DNA from: Clostridia bacterium
Lineage (GTDB): Bacteria; Bacillota; Clostridia; TANB77; CAG-508
Direction: 5' to 3'
DNA: 6,744 nucleotides
Assembly: GCA_900752095.1 (NCBI GenBank)
Contig: CAADUD010000020.1
Span: 1 to 6,744 of the forward strand
The notes under the pieces were generated by a model, which had not been told where the DNA came from, searched no databases, and saw nothing but the letters and a program-made list of their open reading frames with translations. The translations under genes were made by a program, and so were the position numbers. Of this stretch, positions 1 through 4,960 are shown one piece after another. Numbering within the stretch: the stretch's first letter is position 1; each line of letters opens with the position of its first letter.

Positions 1-1
1 A

Positions 2-346
2 ATTCTTATTCTAGATGACTTACATGAAGAGGCACATGGTTCAGAAGACACTGCTTGGCAATATGATACCGATTATGAATTTTTAAATGATGATAGTATT
101 AAACAATTAATTATTGCAGGACCACGTTATTTAGATTCGTATATTCGTTGCTTAATGGCAGACATCTCAGCAGAAAAAATGGTGTATGAAAGTGACTTAT
201 TAGAAGCAACTGATAAACTAAAGTTAGAAGGCATTGATAAAATATTTATTTTACATGACTTATATTCTATTACAGAGACAAAAGAAATTAAACAAAAAGT
301 AAAAGAATTAATTGATAGTAAAGTGGAGGAAAAACATGAAGATTGA
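2..346 (+). CDS. murT: MurT, C-terminal part (lipid II isoglutaminyl synthase, Mur ligase-like subunit), 5' truncated by window edge
   Basis: An open frame enters from the left edge and gives 114 residues before the TGA at 344-346. It matches the C-terminal domain of MurT (DUF1727): an LDDLHEE stretch, then EDTAWQYDTDYE, which resembles the family's D-x-SW-x-WD-x-(D/E)-F-E block, then IIAGPRYLDSYIRCLMA, which resembles the usual (S/A)GxRxxDxxxRLKYA segment. In the characterised complexes, MurT is the Mur ligase-like subunit that activates the alpha-carboxyl of D-Glu in lipid II. GatD supplies ammonia from glutamine, and an Asp in this MurT domain completes the GatD catalytic triad. The acidic block is present, but I cannot assign the exact residue. 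The ATP-binding and central domains lie outside the window. The gene overlaps the next one by 11 bp, which suggests translational coupling. The family call rests on domain pattern and on the neighbouring gatD-like gene. Confidence 0.85.
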   Translation: MLILDDLHEEAHGSEDTAWQYDTDYEFLNDDSIKQLIIAGPRYLDSYIRCLMADISAEKMVYESDLLEATDKLKLEGIDKIFILHDLYSITETKEIKQKVKELIDSKVEEKHED

Positions 347-1043
347 AATATTGTATCCAGAATTTTGCAATTTAAATGGTGACATGGGAAATATGAAATA
401 TCTAAAACGATGTTTGCCAGAAGCCGAAGTAATAGAAACATCAATTGACCAAAAACCTAGTTTTCTTTCACAAGAAGATATTGCCTTGGTATATATGGGA
501 ACTTTATCAGAAAGGTCACAAGAAATTGTAATTAAAAAACTAATGCCATACAAAGAAGCGGTAAAGCAGAAAATAGAAGAAGGACAACTTTTTTTATTTA
601 CTGGTAATAGTGTAGAAGTACTTGGGCACTATATAGAAAATGAAGAAGGAAGTAAAATAGAAGCATTAGGGATTTTTGATGTTTATGCAAAAAGAGACAT
701 GCTTCATAGGCACAATAGTTTCTTCTTAGGAACCTATGAAGATATAGAAATACTTGGATTTAAGAGTCAATTTACGATGTTATATGGAGATAATGCTAGT
801 AACTATTTGGCAAAGGTGCAAATGGGCATTGGAATCAATCCAGAAACAAAATTAGAAGGAATTCATCAAAACAATTTTATGGCTACCTATGTAATTGGTC
901 CATTACTTATTTTAAATCCATACTTTACCTTAAAGCTATTAAAGATGATGGGAGTAGATAAACCAAAACTTGCTTTTGAAGAAGATGTTTTAAAAGCTTA
1001 TGAAGTGAGGCTAAAGAAATTTAAAACTTTAGAAACAAAATAA
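336..1043 (+). CDS. gatD: GatD-like class I glutamine amidotransferase subunit lacking the catalytic Cys and His
   Basis: The product has 235 residues, close to the usual GatD length. The start is ATG 336, because GGAGG at 325-329 lies 6 nt upstream and the protein then begins MKIEILYPEFCNLNGDMGN, matching the family N-terminus (xxxLYPxxxNLYGDxGN). A longer in-frame start at 312 would place this ribosome binding site inside the gene. GatD normally hydrolyses glutamine for MurT-dependent amidation of lipid II D-Glu. Here the nucleophile-elbow segment reads LFLFTGNSVEVLG, with Thr89 where the family has Cys in ICGGYQxLG. The segment usually written TYLHGPLL reads TYVIGPLL, with Ile187 in place of the catalytic His. 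The two Cys residues present (11 and 27) are far from this site. The usual GFENHxGRTY region reads GFKSQFTMLYGD. The fold and the pairing with MurT look retained, but conventional glutaminase activity is not expected. The gene has no frameshift or internal stop, so it looks selected rather than decayed. Confidence 0.85.
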   Translation: MKIEILYPEFCNLNGDMGNMKYLKRCLPEAEVIETSIDQKPSFLSQEDIALVYMGTLSERSQEIVIKKLMPYKEAVKQKIEEGQLFLFTGNSVEVLGHYIENEEGSKIEALGIFDVYAKRDMLHRHNSFFLGTYEDIEILGFKSQFTMLYGDNASNYLAKVQMGIGINPETKLEGIHQNNFMATYVIGPLLILNPYFTLKLLKMMGVDKPKLAFEEDVLKAYEVRLKKFKTLETK

Positions 1044-1110
1044 TAGAAAATAAAGAACAATAGGAAAACAAACAATTTACTATAAGAACCGTCATCTCAG
1101 AAAGAATAAT

Positions 1111-1139
1111 TTGACAAATAGTCTATTTTATGCTAAAAT
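1111..1139 (+). promoter_or_regulatory. Strong sigma-A-type promoter for the ABC-F leader
   Basis: TTGACA at 1111-1116 is a perfect -35 box. It is followed by a 17-nt spacer and TAAAAT at 1134-1139, one mismatch from the -10 consensus. A TG one base upstream of the -10 (1131-1132) adds an extended -10 element. The predicted transcription start is about 1145-1147. It lies 67 bp after gatD and about 350 bp upstream of the ABC-F start codon, so it produces a long leader transcript. Confidence 0.85.
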
Positions 1140-1145
1140 ATTAAC

Positions 1146-1187
1146 ATGTTTTGGCTATATGCCAAGCAACTGAGAAGGATTGTCTAG
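1146..1187 (+). CDS. Possible leaderless 13-aa leader peptide
   Basis: ATG 1146 to TAG 1185-1187 encodes MFWLYAKQLRRIV. The ATG falls within the predicted transcription start zone (1145-1147), so translation would have to begin on a leaderless mRNA with no Shine-Dalgarno sequence. The codons for QLRR cover the 5' arm of the 1168-1232 hairpin. The Leu-Arg-Arg run recalls the basic-x-basic arrest motifs of some macrolide-responsive leader peptides, but this is only a resemblance. The ORF could be a chance reading frame. A further possible mini-ORF, MPASQKT at 1199-1222, has only a weak GGTG ribosome binding site. Confidence 0.25.
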   Translation: MFWLYAKQLRRIV

Positions 1188-1232
1188 TGGGTGTAAATAT
1201 GCCTGCAAGTCAGAAGACATGAATTTTCAGTT
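1168..1232 (+). other. Nested RNA hairpin in the ABC-F leader
   Basis: AACTGAGAA (1168-1176) pairs with TTTTCAGTT (1224-1232) over 9 bp with one G-U pair. Inside this, TGTCT (1181-1185) can pair with AGACA (1215-1219), and GTGGGT (1187-1192) with GCCTGC (1201-1206), the latter with several G-U pairs. The outer stem closes just upstream of the AGGAGG at 1241-1246. Its 5' arm lies inside the mini-ORF at 1146-1187, so a ribosome there would open it. The pairing was worked out by eye, without an energy calculation. Confidence 0.45.
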
Positions 1233-1254
1233 CTAGTAAGAGGAGGAACAAAGT

Positions 1255-1281
1255 GTGAAAAAAATACGGAGCCCTCCGTAA
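1255..1281 (+). CDS. Predicted 8-aa leader peptide (MKKIRSPP) of the ABC-F attenuator
   Basis: GTG at 1255 opens an eight-codon ORF ending with TAA at 1279-1281. A strong Shine-Dalgarno sequence, AGGAGG (1241-1246), lies 8 nt upstream, the best ribosome binding site in the leader and better spaced than that of the ABC-F gene. The peptide ends Pro-Pro-stop, a context known to slow peptide bond formation and termination. Its stop codon sits at the base of the first terminator stem (1278-1322). A ribosome paused at the last codons would cover the 5' arm of that terminator. The likely role is as a sensor of ribosome inhibition controlling the downstream ABC-F gene, inferred from position. An overlapping GTG at 1253 is followed at once by TGA and is not used here. 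Confidence 0.5.
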   Translation: MKKIRSPP

Positions 1282-1330
1282 AGCAGAAATTATCTTATTG
1301 ATTTCTTCAATTTCTGCTTTGCATTTTTCT
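1278..1330 (+). terminator. First intrinsic terminator of the leader (attenuator)
   Basis: A perfect 12-bp stem forms between 1280-1291 (AAAGCAGAAATT) and 1309-1320 (AATTTCTGCTTT). It can be extended by one G-U and one G-C pair to 1278 and 1322, with a 17-nt loop. ATTTTTCT follows at 1323-1330. The stem is AU-rich, so its strength may be moderate and regulatable. It overlaps the end of the leader ORF. Confidence 0.7.
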
Positions 1331-1340
1331 CCCTCCTAAG

Positions 1341-1369
1341 CCCCCAGTAATTTTACTGGGGGTTCTTTT
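1341..1369 (+). terminator. Second, strong intrinsic terminator before the ABC-F gene
   Basis: CCCCCAGTA (1341-1349) and TACTGGGGG (1354-1362) form a perfect 9-bp GC-rich stem with a 4-nt ATTT loop, followed by TTCTTTT (1363-1369). It lies only 11 nt after the T-tract of the first terminator and 126 bp before the ABC-F start codon. It should stop most transcripts from the 1111 promoter, and readthrough from gatD, unless termination is relieved. Confidence 0.8.
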
Positions 1370-1385
1370 AAAAAAAATTTCTTTA

Positions 1386-1394
1386 TGTTACAAT
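1386..1394 (+). promoter_or_regulatory. Weak candidate extended -10 promoter downstream of the terminators
   Basis: TGT followed by TACAAT (1389-1394) fits an extended -10 element. At 17 bp spacing, the -35 position (1366-1371, TTTTAA) is poor and overlaps the terminator T-tract. If active, it would give a low, attenuator-independent level of the ABC-F mRNA. From 1395 to 1477 I see only A-rich sequence with no structure or gene. Confidence 0.25.
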
Positions 1395-1495
1395 GAGAGA
1401 GGAACAGGAAAGAGCAAAACACAACATAAAAAGCAAAATAAGAATGAGAGTAAATAGAAAATGAATAATAGAAATAGAAAGGAGAATAAGAAGAT

Positions 1496-2995
1496 ATGTC
1501 TAATATTCAAGTTAATCACTTAACATTTGGTTATGAAGGAAGCTATGAAAATGTTTTGGAAGATGTATCTTTTACCATAAATACTGACTGGAAATTGGGT
1601 CTTATTGGTAGAAATGGAAAAGGAAAAACTACTCTTTTAAATTTGTTATTAGGCAAATACACTTACCAAGGAGCTATTTCTAAAAATATAGAAGTATCTT
1701 ATTTTCCTTATGAAGTAAAAGATAAATTGCAAATGACAATAGAAATAGTAAATCAAATAATTCCTATGATGGAAGACTGGCAAATTATAAAAGAATTATC
1801 CTTACTACATACACAAGCAGATATTTTATATAGACGTTTTGCTACTTTAAGTGGTGGGGAACAAGTAAAAGTATTACTTGCCACTTTATTTTTAAAAGAA
1901 AATAATTTTTTATTAATTGATGAACCTACCAATCATTTAGACATAGAAACAAAAACAAATTTAATAGAATATTTGAAAAAGAAAAAGGGTTTTATTTTAG
2001 TATCACATGATAGAAAATTTTTAGATGAAGTAGTAGATCATATTATTGCTATTAACAATACCAATATTGAAATTCAAAAGGGAAATTTTAGTTCTTGGAA
2101 GGAAAACAAAGATAGGCAAGACCAATTTGAAATAACACAAAATAAAAAATTAAAGAGTGAGATTCATAAACTAGAAAGAGCATCTAAGCAAACGGAGAAT
2201 TGGTCTAACAAGATAGAAAAAACGAAAATAGGGACTACAAATTCTGGTTCAAAACCAGACAAAGGTTATATTGGACATCAAGCAGCTAAAATGATGAAAA
2301 GGTCAAAAGTATTGGAAAACAGGTATGAGAAAAAAATAGAAGAAAAAGCACAACTATTAAATAATATAGATAGGAATGATAGCTTAACCATAAAACCATT
2401 AATTAATAGAAAAGAACCAATGATTTTATTTCATCAATTTCAAATAAAATATGATAAAAAGCCAATCTTTGCTCCAGTTTCTTTTACAGTAAATCAAGGA
2501 GACAGAATTGCCATTGTTGGTAAAAATGGAAGCGGAAAGACAAGTATTTTTAAGTGCATATTAGGGCAAGAAATTACTTACCAAGGAGAATATAAGAAAA
2601 TAAATGATTTAAAAATTTCCTATGTATCTCAAAGCACAGATAATTTAAAGGGAAATCTAACACAGATTTCAAAACAAAATAAGATAGATGAATCTATTTT
2701 TAAAGCAATGCTTATTAAAATAGGATTTAATAAAACAGATTTTGAAAGAGATGTAAGAGAATATAGTGAAGGACAGAAAAAGAAAGTATTGTTAGCAAAA
2801 AGTATTACAGAATCTGCTCATATCTATGTTTGGGATGAACCATTAAACTATATTGATATATTAACTAAAATACAAATAGAAGAAGCTATTTTAAAGTGGA
2901 AACCAACCATGATTTTTGCAGAACATGATGAAGATTTTGTGCAAAATGTAGCAACAAAGGTAATCTATATTGACAAAGAAATAAAAGAATTGTAG
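1496..2995 (+). CDS. Lsa-family ABC-F ribosomal protection protein (lincosamide / streptogramin A / pleuromutilin type)
   Basis: The product has 499 residues, with two ABC ATPase domains on one chain and no membrane segments, as in ABC-F proteins. Domain 1 has Walker A GRNGKGKT (38-45), signature LSGGE (118-122), Walker B LLIDEPTNHLD (139-149, catalytic Glu143) and H-loop His171. A charged linker of about 110 residues (190-302) includes the part that reaches the peptidyl transferase centre. Domain 2 has Walker A GKNGSGKT (342-349), a degenerate signature YSEGQ (423-427), Walker B YVWDEPLNYID (444-454, Glu448) and His477. The opening MSNIQVNHLTFGY, DWKLGLIGRNG and WDEPLNYID closely follow Lsa(A)-type proteins. 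That family is known to displace lincosamides, streptogramin A and pleuromutilins from the 50S subunit. The actual drug spectrum here is inferred. The ATG at 1496 follows AAAGGAG (1478-1484) at 11 nt, slightly long. The upstream leader suggests inducible expression. Housekeeping roles cannot be excluded. Confidence 0.88.
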   Translation: MSNIQVNHLTFGYEGSYENVLEDVSFTINTDWKLGLIGRNGKGKTTLLNLLLGKYTYQGAISKNIEVSYFPYEVKDKLQMTIEIVNQIIPMMEDWQIIKELSLLHTQADILYRRFATLSGGEQVKVLLATLFLKENNFLLIDEPTNHLDIETKTNLIEYLKKKKGFILVSHDRKFLDEVVDHIIAINNTNIEIQKGNFSSWKENKDRQDQFEITQNKKLKSEIHKLERASKQTENWSNKIEKTKIGTTNSGSKPDKGYIGHQAAKMMKRSKVLENRYEKKIEEKAQLLNNIDRNDSLTIKPLINRKEPMILFHQFQIKYDKKPIFAPVSFTVNQGDRIAIVGKNGSGKTSIFKCILGQEITYQGEYKKINDLKISYVSQSTDNLKGNLTQISKQNKIDESIFKAMLIKIGFNKTDFERDVREYSEGQKKKVLLAKSITESAHIYVWDEPLNYIDILTKIQIEEAILKWKPTMIFAEHDEDFVQNVATKVIYIDKEIKEL

Positions 2996-2998
2996 AAT
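2970..2998 (+). promoter_or_regulatory. Predicted promoter for the rlmN-stp-prkC genes, inside the ABC-F 3' end
   Basis: TTGACA at 2970-2975, a 17-nt spacer, and TAGAAT at 2993-2998 form a near-consensus sigma-A promoter. The -10 box contains the ABC-F stop codon (TAG 2993-2995). The predicted start is about 3004-3006, 100 bp before rlmN. No terminator lies between the ABC-F gene and rlmN. The region 2996-3104 otherwise shows only a weak 5-bp hairpin (3031-3043) without a T-tract. Confidence 0.6.
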
Positions 2999-3104
2999 AA
3001 AAAAATTCTAGGTTATAGCAAAGCAGAAAGAGTTTTGGAAACTATTGAAAAAAATTAACAACTATGATATAAATAAAAAAAGAAATGGAGAAAACAAAAT
3101 TAAA

Positions 3105-4145
3105 ATGAAAAATATAAAAAATTATAACTTAGAAGAGCTAAAACAGGAACTCATTTCTTTAGGAGAAAAGCCATTTCGTGCAGAACAAATTTTTAATTGG
3201 TTATATAAAGAAAAAGTAAAAAAGTTCGATGAAATGACAAATCTTTCCTTGGAGTTAAGAGAAAAACTAAAACAAAATTATACCATGTGTAATTTTAATA
3301 TACTAAAAAAACAAGAATCATTAGATGGAACAAAAAAATATTTATTTGATGTATTAGATGGAAACGCTATTGAAACGGTTCTAATGCAATATCATCACGG
3401 AAAAACCATTTGTGTTTCTTCCCAAATTGGATGTAAAATGGGCTGTAAGTTCTGTGCATCTACAGGAATTGCTTTTATTCGTAATCTTACCACTGGTGAA
3501 ATAGTAGAACAAATTTTGGCAGTGGAACAAGATATTGGGGAAGTTGTTTCTAATATAGTATTTATGGGAATAGGGGAGCCATTTGATAATTACGAAAATG
3601 TAATGAAAGCAATTCGCTTAATCAATCATCCAAAAGGATTAAATATAGGAGCAAGACATATTAGTATTTCTACTTCTGGTGTTGTACCAAAAATTTATGA
3701 TTTTGCAAATGAAGAATTGCAGTGTACATTATCTATTTCTTTACATGCAACCAATAACGAAAAGAGAAGTCAAATGATGCCAGTTAATAATGTTTATCCT
3801 ATAGAACAACTTATGAAAGCTTGCAGAGACTATATTGCTAAAACAAATAAGAGGATTTCCTTTGAATATGCTTTAGCGAAGGATAACAATGATAATTTAC
3901 AAGATGCTAAAGAATTAGTAAATTTATTAAAAGGCATGATTTGCCATGTAAATTTAATTCCGATTAATCCAATTAAAAATGGAAAGTTTTCCAAAAGTAG
4001 TAATGAAAATATTATTCAATTTCGTGATTACTTAAATGAACATGGTATTGTAGCAACCATTAGAAGAGAACTTGGTAGTGATATTGATGCAGCTTGTGGA
4101 CAGTTAAGAAGGAATAACTTTGAAGAAGATTCTAAAAATGAATAA
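3105..4145 (+). CDS. rlmN: RlmN, dual-specificity 23S rRNA A2503 / tRNA A37 C2-methyltransferase (radical SAM)
   Basis: From ATG 3105 the product has 346 residues, the usual RlmN length, and opens with the typical NLEELKQELISLGEKPFRAEQIFNWL-like helix region. Motifs include Glu90 in AIETVL, the radical SAM cluster Cys110-x3-Cys114-x2-Cys117, MGIGEP (154-159), and Cys331 in DIDAACGQLR, the methyl-carrying cysteine of the family. RlmN transfers a methyl group to C2 of A2503 in 23S rRNA and of A37 in some tRNAs, using a [4Fe-4S] cluster and SAM. An in-frame TTG at 3045 would add 20 Lys/Asn-rich residues with no family counterpart, so I prefer ATG 3105. Its nearest ribosome binding site (GGAG, 3087-3090) is rather far, 14 nt, so the start is somewhat uncertain. 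The paralogue Cfr (C8 methylation) is less likely, since CKFCAST and RRELGSDIDAACGQLRR read as RlmN. The next gene begins 73 bp downstream. Confidence 0.92.
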   Translation: MKNIKNYNLEELKQELISLGEKPFRAEQIFNWLYKEKVKKFDEMTNLSLELREKLKQNYTMCNFNILKKQESLDGTKKYLFDVLDGNAIETVLMQYHHGKTICVSSQIGCKMGCKFCASTGIAFIRNLTTGEIVEQILAVEQDIGEVVSNIVFMGIGEPFDNYENVMKAIRLINHPKGLNIGARHISISTSGVVPKIYDFANEELQCTLSISLHATNNEKRSQMMPVNNVYPIEQLMKACRDYIAKTNKRISFEYALAKDNNDNLQDAKELVNLLKGMICHVNLIPINPIKNGKFSKSSNENIIQFRDYLNEHGIVATIRRELGSDIDAACGQLRRNNFEEDSKNE

Positions 4146-4218
4146 AAAAATATTAACAAAAGAAACAGAAAAATAAAAACAAGAAGATAGAATTGAAAAT
4201 ATAGGAGGAAATATTGCT

Positions 4219-4945
4219 ATGAAAGGTTTTGCTAAAACAGATGTTGGCAAAGCAAGGCAGATGAACCAAGATTACTACTATATTTCTTCACCAGAAAGTA
4301 AATTACAAATTTATATTTTAGCAGATGGTATGGGTCGGATATAATGGAGGAGAAGTAGCAAGTAGGCTTGCCACAGAAAGTACCAAAAACTATATAGAAA
4401 ATAATTTTAACCAAATAGAACATACAAAAGAAGCAATTTTAAAGTTAATAAAAGATGCAATGGAATATGCAAACTTAGTAGTATATGAAAAATCAAAAAA
4501 TGAAGAAGAATTGCAAGGAATGGGTACTACTTTAGATGTTTGTTTCATATATAATAATAAGATTTATATAGGACATGTCGGAGACAGTAGAATTTATCGT
4601 ATTCGTGGAGAAATGATACGTAAATTAACCAAAGACCACAGTTATGTGCAACAATTAGTAGAAGACGGAAAAATAACAAGAGAAGAAGCGAATCATCATC
4701 CTAAAAAAAATATGCTATTAAAGGCACTAGGATGTACACCTTATGTAGAACCTGACATAAGAGCTAGAAATTTTGAAAGAAATGATATTCTGCTTATGTG
4801 TTCAGATGGATTAACTAATATGGTGGATGATGGCAAAATTTATCAATCAGTAAAAGAAAATCCAGAAACAGCACCACAAAAACTAATACAAATTGCAAAT
4901 GATGCTGGTGGTTATGACAATATTACAGTTATTACAATAATGTAG
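4219..4945 (+). pseudogene. stp: Stp/PrpC PP2C-type protein phosphatase, disrupted by a +1 frameshift
   Basis: ATG 4219 is preceded by AGGAGG (4203-4208). It encodes MKGFAKTDVGKARQMNQD..., with metal-ligand Asp18 in NQD and Asp36 in ADGMG, then meets TAA at 4342-4344 after 41 codons. The family sequence continues in the next frame as GGYNGGEVASRL and runs to TAG 4943-4945. Removing one base, most simply C4336 in GGGTCGG, restores DGMGGYNGGE and a 241-residue protein of normal PrpC length. The downstream part carries GMGTTL, GDSR (restored 121-124), DHS, CSDG (Asp196) and GGYDNIT (Asp233), all typical of PP2C phosphatases that dephosphorylate targets of the partner kinase encoded 15 bp downstream. 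The longest downstream frame starts at ATG 4325, has no ribosome binding site, and would lack the first two metal-binding Asp residues. Either a true null mutation or a base-call error fits. The rest looks under normal constraint. Confidence 0.88.
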
Positions 4946-4960
4946 GGGAGAGAAAAACTT

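Larger units (their letters stand above)
1146..1369 (+). promoter_or_regulatory. Structured 5' leader / predicted attenuator of the ABC-F gene
   Basis: This stretch runs from the predicted transcription start to the end of the second terminator. It contains, in order: a possible leaderless mini-ORF (1146-1187); a nested hairpin (1168-1232); a Shine-Dalgarno sequence AGGAGG (1241-1246) serving a mini-ORF (1255-1281); a small hairpin TACGGA/TCCGTA (1265-1270 with 1275-1280); and two intrinsic terminators. Alternative pairings are visible. GGAGG at 1242-1246 can pair with CCTCC at 1273-1277, and AGGAGG at 1241-1246 with CCTCCT at 1332-1337, so whether the mini-ORF is translated should change the downstream fold. 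Several resistance ABC-F genes are known to be induced through premature termination in the leader and ribosome stalling on a short ORF. That this leader works the same way is inferred from its layout. I do not recognise it as a named riboswitch class. Confidence 0.7.

Noticed and set aside
127..444. Minus-strand reading frames over murT/gatD and over stp (4232-4423)
   Set aside because: They lie opposite well-supported conserved genes, have no ribosome binding site or family resemblance, and look like shadows of the + strand coding.
1160..1222. Similarity to riboswitch boxes: GCAAGTCAGAAGACAT recalls the cobalamin B12 box, and CTGAGAAGG recalls the TPP CTGAGA box.
   Set aside because: The other conserved cores are missing (no GCCACTG or GGTGAAAATCC region for B12, no AACCTGAT or TAATGCCAGCG region for TPP), the element is too short, and the downstream gene is not a cofactor gene.
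1044..1380. T-box leader upstream of the ABC-F gene
   Set aside because: No AGTA/AG-bulge specifier stem and no T-box GGTGG-ACCGCG sequence was seen before the terminators.
1461..1523. Small ORF (ATG 1461) overlapping the ABC-F start
   Set aside because: It has no ribosome binding site, is Lys/Asn-rich in an A-rich stretch, and overlaps the clear ABC-F start in another frame.
3045..3104. TTG start extending RlmN by 20 residues
   Set aside because: The added residues are Lys/Asn-rich with no family match. ATG 3105 gives the normal RlmN N-terminus and length.
3105..4145. Cfr-type resistance methyltransferase instead of RlmN
   Set aside because: The cluster region CKFCAST and the C-terminal RRELGSDIDAACGQLRR follow RlmN, and the position before stp-prkC is the usual RlmN context.
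4165..4193. Possible promoter before stp (TAGAAT 4188-4193)
   Set aside because: There is no recognisable -35 element at suitable spacing, and the surrounding sequence is uniformly A-rich.
4325..4345. Programmed +1 frameshift in the phosphatase gene
   Set aside because: The glycyl-tRNA on GGT would re-pair poorly with GTC, and no Shine-Dalgarno-like stimulator or stop codon sits at the shift site as in prfB. A simple base insertion explains it better.
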